Positions 46,901-54,631 of a DNA stretch of 64,000 nucleotides are shown here, piece by piece. Position 1 is the first letter of the stretch; every line of letters begins with the position of its first letter. Below the pieces are notes generated by a model. That model was not told the DNA's origin, made no database searches, and was given only the letters and a program-made list of their open reading frames with translations. The position numbers and the translations under genes were made by a program. This DNA is from Polytrichum commune (lineage: Eukaryota > Streptophyta > Polytrichopsida > Polytrichales > Polytrichaceae): NCBI GenBank assembly GCA_950295325.1, contig OX485806.1, forward strand, positions 53,253,169 through 53,317,168, read 5' to 3'.

Positions 46901-49900
46901 TCCTTTTTACCTCTGGTGGTAGGGTTTGGTCGAAGATCTCCTTGCATGTTAGGTACTCCATATAAGGACGTCTCCAATCTGCAGCAACCCCTCTTAGTAG
47001 GTCTTTCCGGTCCAGAGGTGATGGTGTCTTCGGGTCTTTTGAAAACTCTGCTTGGTTGCTGCATACCGTACATTTCCGACGGCATAAGCTGTTAATGTCG
47101 GCTCCGCATGTGGGCCACCAATATGGCCCAAACATGATTAGGTGCCACATTATCTCTTCGCTAAGATGTTCCCCGGATTCTGTAACATGTAATTCTTGCA
47201 GGTATTTGTTGATTTCACGTCCCGCAATACATATCTTCACGTCTCCATCCGAGAATATCCTCTTTAGTTTTCCTTCTTCAATGAAATATTTTTGGCTTTG
47301 TCGAGTTATCCTTTTGTATTGATTCTTCGAGATGTGGGGTCCTTTCAAGTACCCGTATGTGAGGTATTCTATTAACAACCTCCTCCAATCCTTGTTGTCA
47401 GGTGTTTGTACGATGACGGACCCGCAAATTATGTTATGGAGCGGGCCTCGAAATCTTCTTCGACAAGACGGGCAGTCGTACATAATGTAGATTTGTATGT
47501 CACACAGCCCCATCGTGGGCCACCACCGATTCCCTTGCAAGCATCGAAGCCAAGTTTGTTGGTCGTCTAAGTGTCTCTGCTGGTGTACGTGCATTTTCCC
47601 TATCCAATGCTTTATTTGGTAACCAGCGATGCAAATTTTAGCCATTCCATTCTTCTCCAGTTTTCGAAGTTTTCCCTTTTCCAAAGTGAAAATTTCGCTC
47701 TCTCGTATGGTTTCCCGCTGCCCTCTTTGAGTTTCCATGTCCATTTTGAGTCTTCCATGCGCCAGATATTCGACTAGAGGTGTTCTCCAATCGTTAAAAG
47801 TTTCTTTGTATGGTATAATGTCCGCCCCGTTACCCGGTTCCGAAGAGCTTGCTTCTGTGTGTAACTCTTCTCCATGCTCTTCGCACTCGATGCATAGTGT
47901 GATGAGTAGTGAGACATCTTCCGTGATAGTTGGCCACCAATACGGCCCTTGTAGAACTAATTTCCTGGTGGCATTTACTGAAAGATGTTGATTTTCTCGT
48001 ATATGGAGGGTCTTGATGTAACTCCTCACATATCTTCCAGGCATACATTTCTTGGTAATGCCGTTATGAAACATGCGATGTAACTCCCCTTCAATGAGTA
48101 TGAAAAATTTGCTTCGGTACACTACCAATTTTCTTTCTTCTTTGGGTAGGGAACTCACCCAGGGGGTTCCGTGTGTTAGACAAGTTAGGTATTGGACATA
48201 TGGTGTTGTCCAATCCGATTCTGCTTTTCCTGTCATGTCTTCTTGCGCTTCCAAAGGTTGTACAGGGAGTGGATCGTCGTCGTCCTCTGAATCTTGTGGG
48301 GTAATATTCCCGGTTTCGTTTCCTTGGTCAACAACCTTACATACCGGACATTCTTGACAGTATTCCAGTACGTCTCTTCGTCGAGTAGGCCACCAATATG
48401 GGGTGCGTAGTATGTAATGCCATGTTGAAGTTAGATTGTAGTGTATCCCATCTTGCTCATGGGCTTCGCTTATGACTTCTTCAATGATGTCCCCGGCTAT
48501 ACACTCATGTATCTTGCCGGAGATACTGACTCGCTTGAGCTTTGCGTCGTCTAGGACGAAGGGCTCACTCAGTTGCCTGATCTTGTTTTGTTCTCGTGGG
48601 GTAGCTAGAGCTGACAACAATCTTCCGTGGGTAAGGTACTCAATGAAAGGTGCTCGCCAGTCTTCGAATGGTTGCACGTGAACCATGAATAAACTTGCGT
48701 CCGGAAACTGGTCTTGTACCCCTGAGGGGTCTTCTCCGCTTTCTATCCTTGATAGGTGGTCAGCCATTACATGGCTCCTACCAGGCTTATAAACTACTTC
48801 AAAATCGTACTCTTGAAGTAACAGCATCCATCTCGCGATTCGCCCGGACACCACTGGTCGATTGACCAAGTATAGCAGGGCTTGATGGTCCACGTAGAAC
48901 ACGAAATGGTTTGCTAGCAAATAGTGTCTGAATTTGCCCACTGAGTAGATCATTGCTAGGGCTTCACGCTCCGTCGTACTATAGTTCTTCTCCGCACTGT
49001 TTAAGAGTCGACTAGCGTAATGAATTGGGGAATCTCTATCCCTGTGTATGTTCTGAGCCAAAACGGCTCCAATTGCGATGTTCGAGGCATCGCAGTGTAC
49101 GTGGAACTCCATGGTCCAATTGGGAGTTACCAAAATGGGTGTAGTTGTTAACATTTTCTTCACTTCTTCGAAGGCCTCTTGACAAGATTTTGTCCAAATG
49201 TACTTCTCTCCTTTCTTGAGTAGTAAGTACAAAGGCCGAGTGATCTCAGCATACATCCATATGAATTTCCGATGGTATGTAGCTTGGCCTAGAAAACTCC
49301 GAATTCCTCGTACGGTGGTTGGTGGAGGTAATCCTTTGATAACTTCCACCTTCTTCGGATCCACCAACAATCCTTCTTTGCATACCACGTGCCCTAAGAG
49401 TCTCCCTGAATTAACGCAGAAAAAACACTTCTCTGGGTTCAGGCTTACTCCATTTTCGCGGCACTTAACGAGACATTTTTCCAAATGCTCAATGTGGTCT
49501 TCTTTGGTTCCATAAACTGTAAAATCATCTAAAAACACCTTCATGAATTTGTCGAGGTAGTCGGCAAATATCTTCATCATGCCCCTTTGGAAGGTGGCTG
49601 GTGCACACATTAATCCAAAGGGCATCACCCTGTACGCAAACGCTCCGTATTCGGTGATGAAAGACGTCTTCAGCTGATCTTCTAAGGCGATCATGATTTG
49701 GTTGTAGCCACTGTACCCGTCCATTAGCGTGTACATTTCGTGTCCTGCAACCGCTTCCAAGATAGATTCTGTAAATGGTAATGGAAAAGGGTCCACCTTC
49801 GTGACTGCATTCAGTTTTCGATAGTCGACACACACTCGCAGTTTCCCATTCTTTTTGGGTACAATCACGATTGGTGACAGCCATTCGGTTTTATCCACGG

Positions 49901-52568
49901 GATATATGAATCCTGCCTCCAAGTACTTGTCTATCTCTTCTTTCACCTTGGCTGCGTAATTGGGGTTCATCCTATAACGCATTTGTCGTATCGGCTTGGC
50001 TTCCGGCTGTAGCTCAATCTTATGCTCGCACACATGAGGGGGTATTCCCTTCATGTCCTTGTAGGTGAAAGCAAACACATCCTTGAAATTTAGAAGTAGC
50101 TCTTTCACTTTTGCTTCGTATTCTCCCAAGTCTTTCGCTATCTTGACTAACTTAGGCTCTTCCGGAGTTCCTAAGTTTAAAGTCTTTACTAAGTCTTCAT
50201 CTTCAACTGTCCACCCCGCTATCTTCTTCCCTTTGACGGCTTCTGAGGCAGGGGTGCGATCAATCTCTATCTCTCCTTCTTTTGCTTTGTAAAACTGGGA
50301 GGGATATACCGGTTTCTCTTCCATAGCTTCTTGTTCTTTCTTCGTTGTTTTTCTTGACCGAGGTTTCTCGGTTTCACCTTTTCGTGATCCAGGTTTTCCT
50401 GGCTCGTGGTGAGTATCAATCTTCACTGTGTTGCAGCTTGGTTCTCTTAGCTTCTTCAAGCTTTTCAAATCAAAGTTCCCCATGGGTAGCAGTTCTGGGA
50501 AAGCTTCATAGACTATCGCTTCTTCTTCATCGGACAATCCCATTTCCCAGTCATAGTCTTCCCAATTTAAGGGTCTCTTGGCCGGTGGTAGTGCCGGTGT
50601 TCGTTGGGTGCTTATCTCCACCTTGTTTCCACCCTGCGTTAAGGTCAATTTGTTGAGGGGCCAATCATGTTGTGCTTGGGCCTCTTTTAACCATGGCCTC
50701 CCTAGCAAAAGGGAGTAACTGTCTTCGGTACTCACCATGTCTATGACGGTGAGTGTCGTTCCAATCACGATGCCGCCGACATCCAGTCGTACGTCTCGGA
50801 TGATTCCCTTGGGCATGACCTTTCTTTGGTCAGCCATTTTTATAGTGAATGGTGCAGGCTCTATCTTCTTGAGCCCCAATTTCCTTCTCAATGTATCAGT
50901 GATGATGTTCACTCCTGATCCACCATCAATCAAAGCATCCGGAATCCTCTTGTTCTTCACAATCACTGATATCATGGGCATTTCTTCGTCGAATGCCTTT
51001 GCTGTCACTTGGTATGTAGGTGTCGGTTTCTCAGACGTTCCTTCTTGGCTGGTAAGGGCAGCCATTACCCGTTTCCTACAATAGGGGGCTATCTCTAGTA
51101 GTTGCCCTATTGAAATGTTGGCTCTTGTGTGATTCATCACATTCTCTAGAATCTCATCTACCCTTGCCTGGGTAGTCTTTGGGGCGCCTCCTTTCTCGGG
51201 GCTCCGTTCTTTAGGCTTCCTTGCCTCTTCTTCTTCTGGGTACCAAGGTGCGAACTCCTCTGGCGTGGGTAGAGCTTCGCCCTGTTCCTCCTGTATGTAT
51301 TTGATAGTTTTACTCACCTCCCGGTGGACTTCCATATCAGCTTTCCATTCCTCGCTGTTGGCTCCTATCGGCCTTTCATTTTTCTCCTTATCATCAACGT
51401 GTTCATCTTGCTCGAACACCTCCTCTTTGTCTTCATCGGGGTGTGCGTCCGGCTCGCGCACAACATCTCTCTCTTCATCAGAGTTCTCATCTCTTTGTTG
51501 GTGGTCTTCCTGCTCCTCAGAGCTGCCACTGCTCGAATTGTCGTCATCATCACTATCGTCACTTTCGCTATCTTCCTTGCCTCCCTCGGCCGCAGCCCGT
51601 TGGACTCTTGTCATCACACACACAGCAGGGGACACCACGTTGGCTCCCACGGCTGGCTTAGCATTCCTGAATCCACTCAACTCCTGTTGGTGTTTGATAA
51701 AGTGCGGACAGTCCGTCTTCCGGTGTCCCTTTTGATGACAGTAAAAACACTCGTCGGGGTTGCCATCTCGCTGAGGTACGCCAATGTACCCAGTTCTCGG
51801 CGCTGCCTTGGTGTTGGTACTGTCCATCAAGCTTCGGTTGTATTCATGATTGATAGGTCCTCTGGGACCTCCTCGGTAGGGGTATCCATCTTCCCTCCGG
51901 TAATCTTGGCTCTTGTAGGGGTAGTAGCCTTCCCTCCTGAAGTCATCTCTGTAGTTGTCGTTGGGCCTAAAATAGGGCCGTTCATCTCTGCGATATTCAT
52001 TTCCCCGGTAGGGGCCTCCCGCCTCCCGCCGGTAATCGCCTTCCCTGAATGGGGACCTTTCATCTCTTCTGAATTCTATCCTTGGTTCAAACCGAACCCT
52101 TCTGTCATTCGTTTCTCGCCTAGGAGTGATCGCTCCTGGCCTTCGATTGGATTGGGGTTGTATTTGATTTACCCCATATCTTCTATCCCGGGGTCTCCGA
52201 GATTCGTGCCTTTCATAAACACACTCACTTGTGTTATGAGTAAGGCTATTACAATTTGTACATTGTTTCATTTGACACTCTTGCACGTAGTGCCCTTCAT
52301 TTCGGCATCGCCGACAAATTATGCCCGTTCTGAATTTCCGGCTTCCCAAAGCCAGTCCTTCTATCTCTTCTCTGAGAGTCTTGATGTCATCTTTGGTTGA
52401 GTTATTTCTTCTACTCTTTGTCTTCTTTTTCTTCTTTCGCCGTTCTTCCTCTGAGTCATCACTTGACTCCTCACTGTCACTCTCATCGAGGAACCTCCCT
52501 TTCCTCATCTGTCCTAATTCCAACTTCCGTGCCGATGCTTTTGCCTCATCCAAGTCATCGGTCGGCAT
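43923..52568 (-). CDS. Gypsy gag(C-terminal)/pol polyprotein, 2881 codons, with eight tandem H-H-C-C zinc modules
   Basis: In frame with gag (52593-53768) and separated from it by one UAG. Order: zinc knuckles at about 83-96 and 102-115 (C-x2-C-x4-H-x4-C), an Arg/Tyr/Gly-rich stretch, a third knuckle near 272, and an acidic Asp/Glu/Ser block. Then come the protease (I-D-G-G-S-G at about 547), reverse transcriptase (from about 890; catalytic F-L-D-D near 1013 in place of Y-x-D-D) and RNase H (about 1150-1270). Eight modules start at 1303, 1452, 1593, 1727, 1864, 1998, 2130 and 2261. The integrase core has D near 2396, D near 2458 and E about 36 residues later. A GPY-like C-terminal region (G-P-G-K-F-K-I-R-W-A-G-P-Y) is near 2690. 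All catalytic residues appear present. A usual Gypsy pol has one zinc module, which explains about 900 extra residues here. Confidence 0.93.
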   Translation of the reverse strand: MPTDDLDEAKASARKLELGQMRKGRFLDESDSEESSDDSEEERRKKKKKTKSRRNNSTKDDIKTLREEIEGLALGSRKFRTGIICRRCRNEGHYVQECQMKQCTNCNSLTHNTSECVYERHESRRPRDRRYGVNQIQPQSNRRPGAITPRRETNDRRVRFEPRIEFRRDERSPFREGDYRREAGGPYRGNEYRRDERPYFRPNDNYRDDFRREGYYPYKSQDYRREDGYPYRGGPRGPINHEYNRSLMDSTNTKAAPRTGYIGVPQRDGNPDECFYCHQKGHRKTDCPHFIKHQQELSGFRNAKPAVGANVVSPAVCVMTRVQRAAAEGGKEDSESDDSDDDDNSSSGSSEEQEDHQQRDENSDEERDVVREPDAHPDEDKEEVFEQDEHVDDKEKNERPIGANSEEWKADMEVHREVSKTIKYIQEEQGEALPTPEEFAPWYPEEEEARKPKERSPEKGGAPKTTQARVDEILENVMNHTRANISIGQLLEIAPYCRKRVMAALTSQEGTSEKPTPTYQVTAKAFDEEMPMISVIVKNKRIPDALIDGGSGVNIITDTLRRKLGLKKIEPAPFTIKMADQRKVMPKGIIRDVRLDVGGIVIGTTLTVIDMVSTEDSYSLLLGRPWLKEAQAQHDWPLNKLTLTQGGNKVEISTQRTPALPPAKRPLNWEDYDWEMGLSDEEEAIVYEAFPELLPMGNFDLKSLKKLREPSCNTVKIDTHHEPGKPGSRKGETEKPRSRKTTKKEQEAMEEKPVYPSQFYKAKEGEIEIDRTPASEAVKGKKIAGWTVEDEDLVKTLNLGTPEEPKLVKIAKDLGEYEAKVKELLLNFKDVFAFTYKDMKGIPPHVCEHKIELQPEAKPIRQMRYRMNPNYAAKVKEEIDKYLEAGFIYPVDKTEWLSPIVIVPKKNGKLRVCVDYRKLNAVTKVDPFPLPFTESILEAVAGHEMYTLMDGYSGYNQIMIALEDQLKTSFITEYGAFAYRVMPFGLMCAPATFQRGMMKIFADYLDKFMKVFLDDFTVYGTKEDHIEHLEKCLVKCRENGVSLNPEKCFFCVNSGRLLGHVVCKEGLLVDPKKVEVIKGLPPPTTVRGIRSFLGQATYHRKFIWMYAEITRPLYLLLKKGEKYIWTKSCQEAFEEVKKMLTTTPILVTPNWTMEFHVHCDASNIAIGAVLAQNIHRDRDSPIHYASRLLNSAEKNYSTTEREALAMIYSVGKFRHYLLANHFVFYVDHQALLYLVNRPVVSGRIARWMLLLQEYDFEVVYKPGRSHVMADHLSRIESGEDPSGVQDQFPDASLFMVHVQPFEDWRAPFIEYLTHGRLLSALATPREQNKIRQLSEPFVLDDAKLKRVSISGKIHECIAGDIIEEVISEAHEQDGIHYNLTSTWHYILRTPYWWPTRRRDVLEYCQECPVCKVVDQGNETGNITPQDSEDDDDPLPVQPLEAQEDMTGKAESDWTTPYVQYLTCLTHGTPWVSSLPKEERKLVVYRSKFFILIEGELHRMFHNGITKKCMPGRYVRSYIKTLHIRENQHLSVNATRKLVLQGPYWWPTITEDVSLLITLCIECEEHGEELHTEASSSEPGNGADIIPYKETFNDWRTPLVEYLAHGRLKMDMETQRGQRETIRESEIFTLEKGKLRKLEKNGMAKICIAGYQIKHWIGKMHVHQQRHLDDQQTWLRCLQGNRWWPTMGLCDIQIYIMYDCPSCRRRFRGPLHNIICGSVIVQTPDNKDWRRLLIEYLTYGYLKGPHISKNQYKRITRQSQKYFIEEGKLKRIFSDGDVKICIAGREINKYLQELHVTESGEHLSEEIMWHLIMFGPYWWPTCGADINSLCRRKCTVCSNQAEFSKDPKTPSPLDRKDLLRGVAADWRRPYMEYLTCKEIFDQTLPPEVKRTVTQSQKYFVFSNGTLQRIRKGGKGNQVCIPETQVPRYLAKVHGESEPHLAAIETWKAVATGAYWWPTWGNDVCNHLRYCKTCRGTETPKECPRENQNSSSPKPTPKPDWRQPITQRLKSFEELNHVGTHEELGLLSLNTETYFIAEDGLKYRLPNGEVKMCVAKEDAKDWVKRIHEYQIPHLTRKEVLAQVHKGPYWWPTISSDINHLIDECKPCQITATSGLKIENYGTIFLQNQKTHDWREPIIQYLKNPMELSDFAFHEELGTLRTELPHYFLKKGKLKRSFANGQTRLCISQERGIEWLTTIHNQRYPHLSMDEMILQVTQGPYWWPTIPPDIDHLCKKCRVCWPNETPEHVVDCKTVTIKDKEEPDWRTPFIDYLTHGRLTTEASTTQRQQIAIRSRPYMLNHNGTLIKEGPDGIRRICVAGPITTAIIAEAHEGIAGGHFSANITLHKVLTALYWWPTMKRDVHLYCTQCDICQRVGPKISTNLQPLHPTMPIEVFQKWGLDFIGPVNPPAKGTKNRYIITATDYTTKWVEARALKDNTAKSTAKFLFEEIITKFGCPLEFVSDQGSHFINDTIKVLTQEFMILHRKSTTYYPQANGQAESTNKVIKIALTKMVNANRTDWDTKLHAALWAYRTAYKVTTKHTPFSLVFGTEALLPMAYLHPDIYQKRSQEFHPILEKRMEQLRTMDLTRHEAEENMKHMQLLRKERHDKPRAKRQCQHCDLGITKPLQKEAKKHDTLKEDLTQAMEKSQNSRSNEDGEQNTPPKTRFYPGQRILWHLRHKIPGPGKFKIRWAGPYLIQQVYDNGSVDVTTLQGDRLGRVNMNKLKPYQEPKSTQAYALQILARHFLETEIRAKQNPLYKGTSTTPIPITPSSQSNTEIISHIGSTSYQSQEILDAEDLEMHRVMLEVYHIHPSKQESGQPKDTLNPLRHDQRDEKETNLHTISQWELLSSLGESLGTTTPMRNTTHAYPALPDLEPAGGEPTHK
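45420..48662 (-). repeat. Tandem array of eight integrase-type H-H-C-C zinc modules
   Basis: Each unit begins D-W-R/T (plus-strand ends at 48662, 48215, 47792, 47390, 46979, 46577, 46181, 45788). Each runs through an E-Y-L-T-H-G-like helix, a strand pair ending in C-I/V-A, then H-x5/6-H, a stretch ending Y-W-W-P-T (R-W-W-P-T in unit 3), and C-x2-C. All eight keep both histidines and both cysteines. Unit length falls from 149 to 131 residues. Sequence identity between units is low outside these landmarks, so the duplication is old and the array has been maintained. Only unit 8 adjoins the integrase core. Confidence 0.93.
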
Positions 52569-52592
52569 TAAATCAATGTGCTTAGCGTATTC

Positions 52593-53768
52593 CTATTTCA
52601 ACCCATTAAGGAACCATGCTTTCTTGAATTGATTACTAGGTTGAGGGTGAATCTTTGATGATTCCACCATAACCCTTTCATAAAATTTCTCGACTGTCTC
52701 GTCTTTCTTTTGCTTGAGGGAGCCTAAGCTTTCAATGACTTCTCCCTCTGATTTCTTTGATCTGAATCTCATAAGGAAGGCAGTTCCTAAACTTGGCCAG
52801 TCCGGAAAATGGTTTGGGCCAAATTGGGAGTACCATTCCAAGGCTCGTTTCTTTAAGGTAACAGGGAATAGTTGTAATTTGATCGCGTCTGTGTCTTCTT
52901 GATTTGCGAGACACACGTTGTTGAACTCTTGCATATACGTATCGGGATCCGTCTTACCCTTGTAGGTTGGTAAGGGAACCTTCGTTCTTCGGGGTTGTGC
53001 GGCCATGTTGACTGGGTTGGGTAAGTTGCTTCCAACACCAGGTGGGTTGTTGCTCTTGGCTGGTGGTGGGCTGACTCCGGTGTTAATTCCAAGGTTTTGG
53101 AATTGCTTAAGTTTCTCTTCAAACTTCCTCCGTAGGTCGTCAAACTCTTCTTGACTGATGGGTCTTTTTACTCCTTGGTCCGTGTTATCTTGTGTGCTTT
53201 CTCCGGAGAAGCCGGAGTCTTCAAAGCTAAATTGTTCTTCAAAATTTCTTTTCAATTTCTCCCAACTCCTTGGGTTGAAAAGATTTTCCTCAGCCGTGTT
53301 TCCTTGATGGGTGTTGTCCTGCGCTTTATCTACTGGGGTATGTGTACCCGTGTTTTTACCTGTACCTTTCGTTCTCAACACATAGGTTCCAAGAGGGGTG
53401 CCTATTATCAGATCATCCTCATCTTCCTCGTTTTCTCCCTGATTCAAGTTCTCTTCATCCAAGTCTTCATGTCCTTTGCTTGTCTCACCATTACCTCCTC
53501 CTTCACTTTGACTTCTATGGTGGCTGGGCTTAGGGGTGTGGGAACCTACTGCCGGTGGTTCAGAGGCGTATCGGCTCTCTTCACTTCCTGTAGTTCGTTG
53601 TCTTGTACGCCTAGCGTACCTCTCTTCTCTTTCTCTCTTGAGTTGTTCAGTCCGCCTTATGCGGTCTTCTCTGGAATGCATGCGCTCCACATGCTTCTTC
53701 TCTGCCTCCTGTTCTCTAGGAGTTGGTGATGTACTTCTCGTACTAGATGTATCCTCATGATCAACCAT
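52593..53768 (-). CDS. Gypsy Gag, N-terminal part (391 aa) up to an in-frame UAG
   Basis: The capsid-type retrotransposon gag domain lies at about residues 270-375: P-L-P-T-Y-K-G, then A-L-E-W-Y, P-D-W-P-S-L and E-K-F-Y-E-R-V. It follows a charged, low-complexity N-terminus rich in E, R, S and T. The frame stops at UAG (52593-52595) and then continues open for 2881 codons beginning E-Y-A-K-H-I. The nucleocapsid zinc knuckles lie after the stop, so the stop is inside Gag and not at a gag/pol border. Either it is read through, or it is a single nonsense change (for example CAG to TAG) in this copy. Confidence 0.85.
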   Translation of the reverse strand: MVDHEDTSSTRSTSPTPREQEAEKKHVERMHSREDRIRRTEQLKREREERYARRTRQRTTGSEESRYASEPPAVGSHTPKPSHHRSQSEGGGNGETSKGHEDLDEENLNQGENEEDEDDLIIGTPLGTYVLRTKGTGKNTGTHTPVDKAQDNTHQGNTAEENLFNPRSWEKLKRNFEEQFSFEDSGFSGESTQDNTDQGVKRPISQEEFDDLRRKFEEKLKQFQNLGINTGVSPPPAKSNNPPGVGSNLPNPVNMAAQPRRTKVPLPTYKGKTDPDTYMQEFNNVCLANQEDTDAIKLQLFPVTLKKRALEWYSQFGPNHFPDWPSLGTAFLMRFRSKKSEGEVIESLGSLKQKKDETVEKFYERVMVESSKIHPQPSNQFKKAWFLNGLK

Positions 53769-54108
53769 GTACGCTACTGAGAGTGTTTCGGGGTCATGGT
53801 CTTGGCCGGCTCTCTCAGCTCTGACGCCTCAATGCACCCGTACTTCACCTGTTTGCCTATGGATGATTACTTGGACACTTGGTTTAAGTTCTTGTTTCTT
53901 GTTCCTGCTCCTGCCCCAAATTCAAGTTCCCCACACTACCATGCAAACCACCATACAGAGGTAAGAATATCTTTCTAACATACAAATCGTACAACAAACC
54001 TTCTTGCTTGTAATGGTAACCTCAATGTCGCGTTGCTCCTAACACATAGGCGCTAATTCCTTCTCTTCCGTCATTCCACACCTTAGAGAAAATTACTGCC
54101 TGCAGCTC

Positions 54109-54522
54109 CTATGGTAACTCAGCAATGTTTCTCTCAAATTGTGACCGGTACGTGAATCCTATTTCTCTTTCTTGATGTAATTGCCAGACCTTGTCTTCAT
54201 ACATCTTCTGCATATCCCACATGAGATCGTGGAATCTCCTGGTTCCTTCCCATTTCTTCAAGGTTGTTCGGCTGGTATCATACTTTGGATAATCCCATGG
54301 CCACTTACCCAAAGCCAAGACTTCTTGTTGCTTTGAGTTCTCTTCTTCTCCTCCTTCGCTTCCCTGCACGTAGAATCCTCGGAAATTAAATTGTTCGAGT
54401 CTCCGTTGCACTGCTCTCTCTATACGATCTTGCTTCCGTGGTCCAAATGTTTCTTCCCATTTGCGTTTCTCATTCATCTCCTGTTGGAGTCTTCCACAAT
54501 ATAGGTAGTACATGTTCTCCAT
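54109..54522 (-). CDS. Leader ORF upstream of gag, 137 aa
   Basis: An open frame between the primer-binding site and gag, in the same orientation but another frame than gag. It encodes a charged, Trp-rich protein (W-E-E-T-F-G, K-W-P-W-D-Y-P) with two amphipathic helices. Ogre-type Gypsy elements are known for an extra ORF upstream of gag, and this one occupies that place. I see no similarity to a named family. It could instead be a leader exon. Confidence 0.45.
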   Translation of the reverse strand: MENMYYLYCGRLQQEMNEKRKWEETFGPRKQDRIERAVQRRLEQFNFRGFYVQGSEGGEEENSKQQEVLALGKWPWDYPKYDTSRTTLKKWEGTRRFHDLMWDMQKMYEDKVWQLHQEREIGFTYRSQFERNIAELP

Positions 54523-54610
54523 TGATGCCTGCCATCCAACTTACTCCCAAATATTGTATGTTGTAAATTTTATCTTCTAATCTAGGTAAGTGTAACGTCC
54601 ATGTGGCGAA

Positions 54611-54628
54611 TCCCCAGCATGGTCGCCA
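54611..54628 (-). other. Primer-binding site of the Gypsy element
   Basis: TGGCGACCATGCTGGGGA on the minus strand starts three bases inside the 5' LTR. TGG matches the CCA end of a tRNA. The pattern TGGCGAC...CTGGGGA resembles the arginine-tRNA-type sites that I recall for Tat/Ogre elements. The exact tRNA cannot be assigned without the tRNA set of this genome. Confidence 0.7.
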
Positions 54629-54631
54629 AAA

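Noticed and set aside
51324..52400. Plus-strand frame of 358 codons opposite the Gypsy pol
   Set aside because: It mirrors the acidic and Arg-rich parts of the polyprotein (runs of S, V and I from reversed D, E and R codons). It is a shadow frame.
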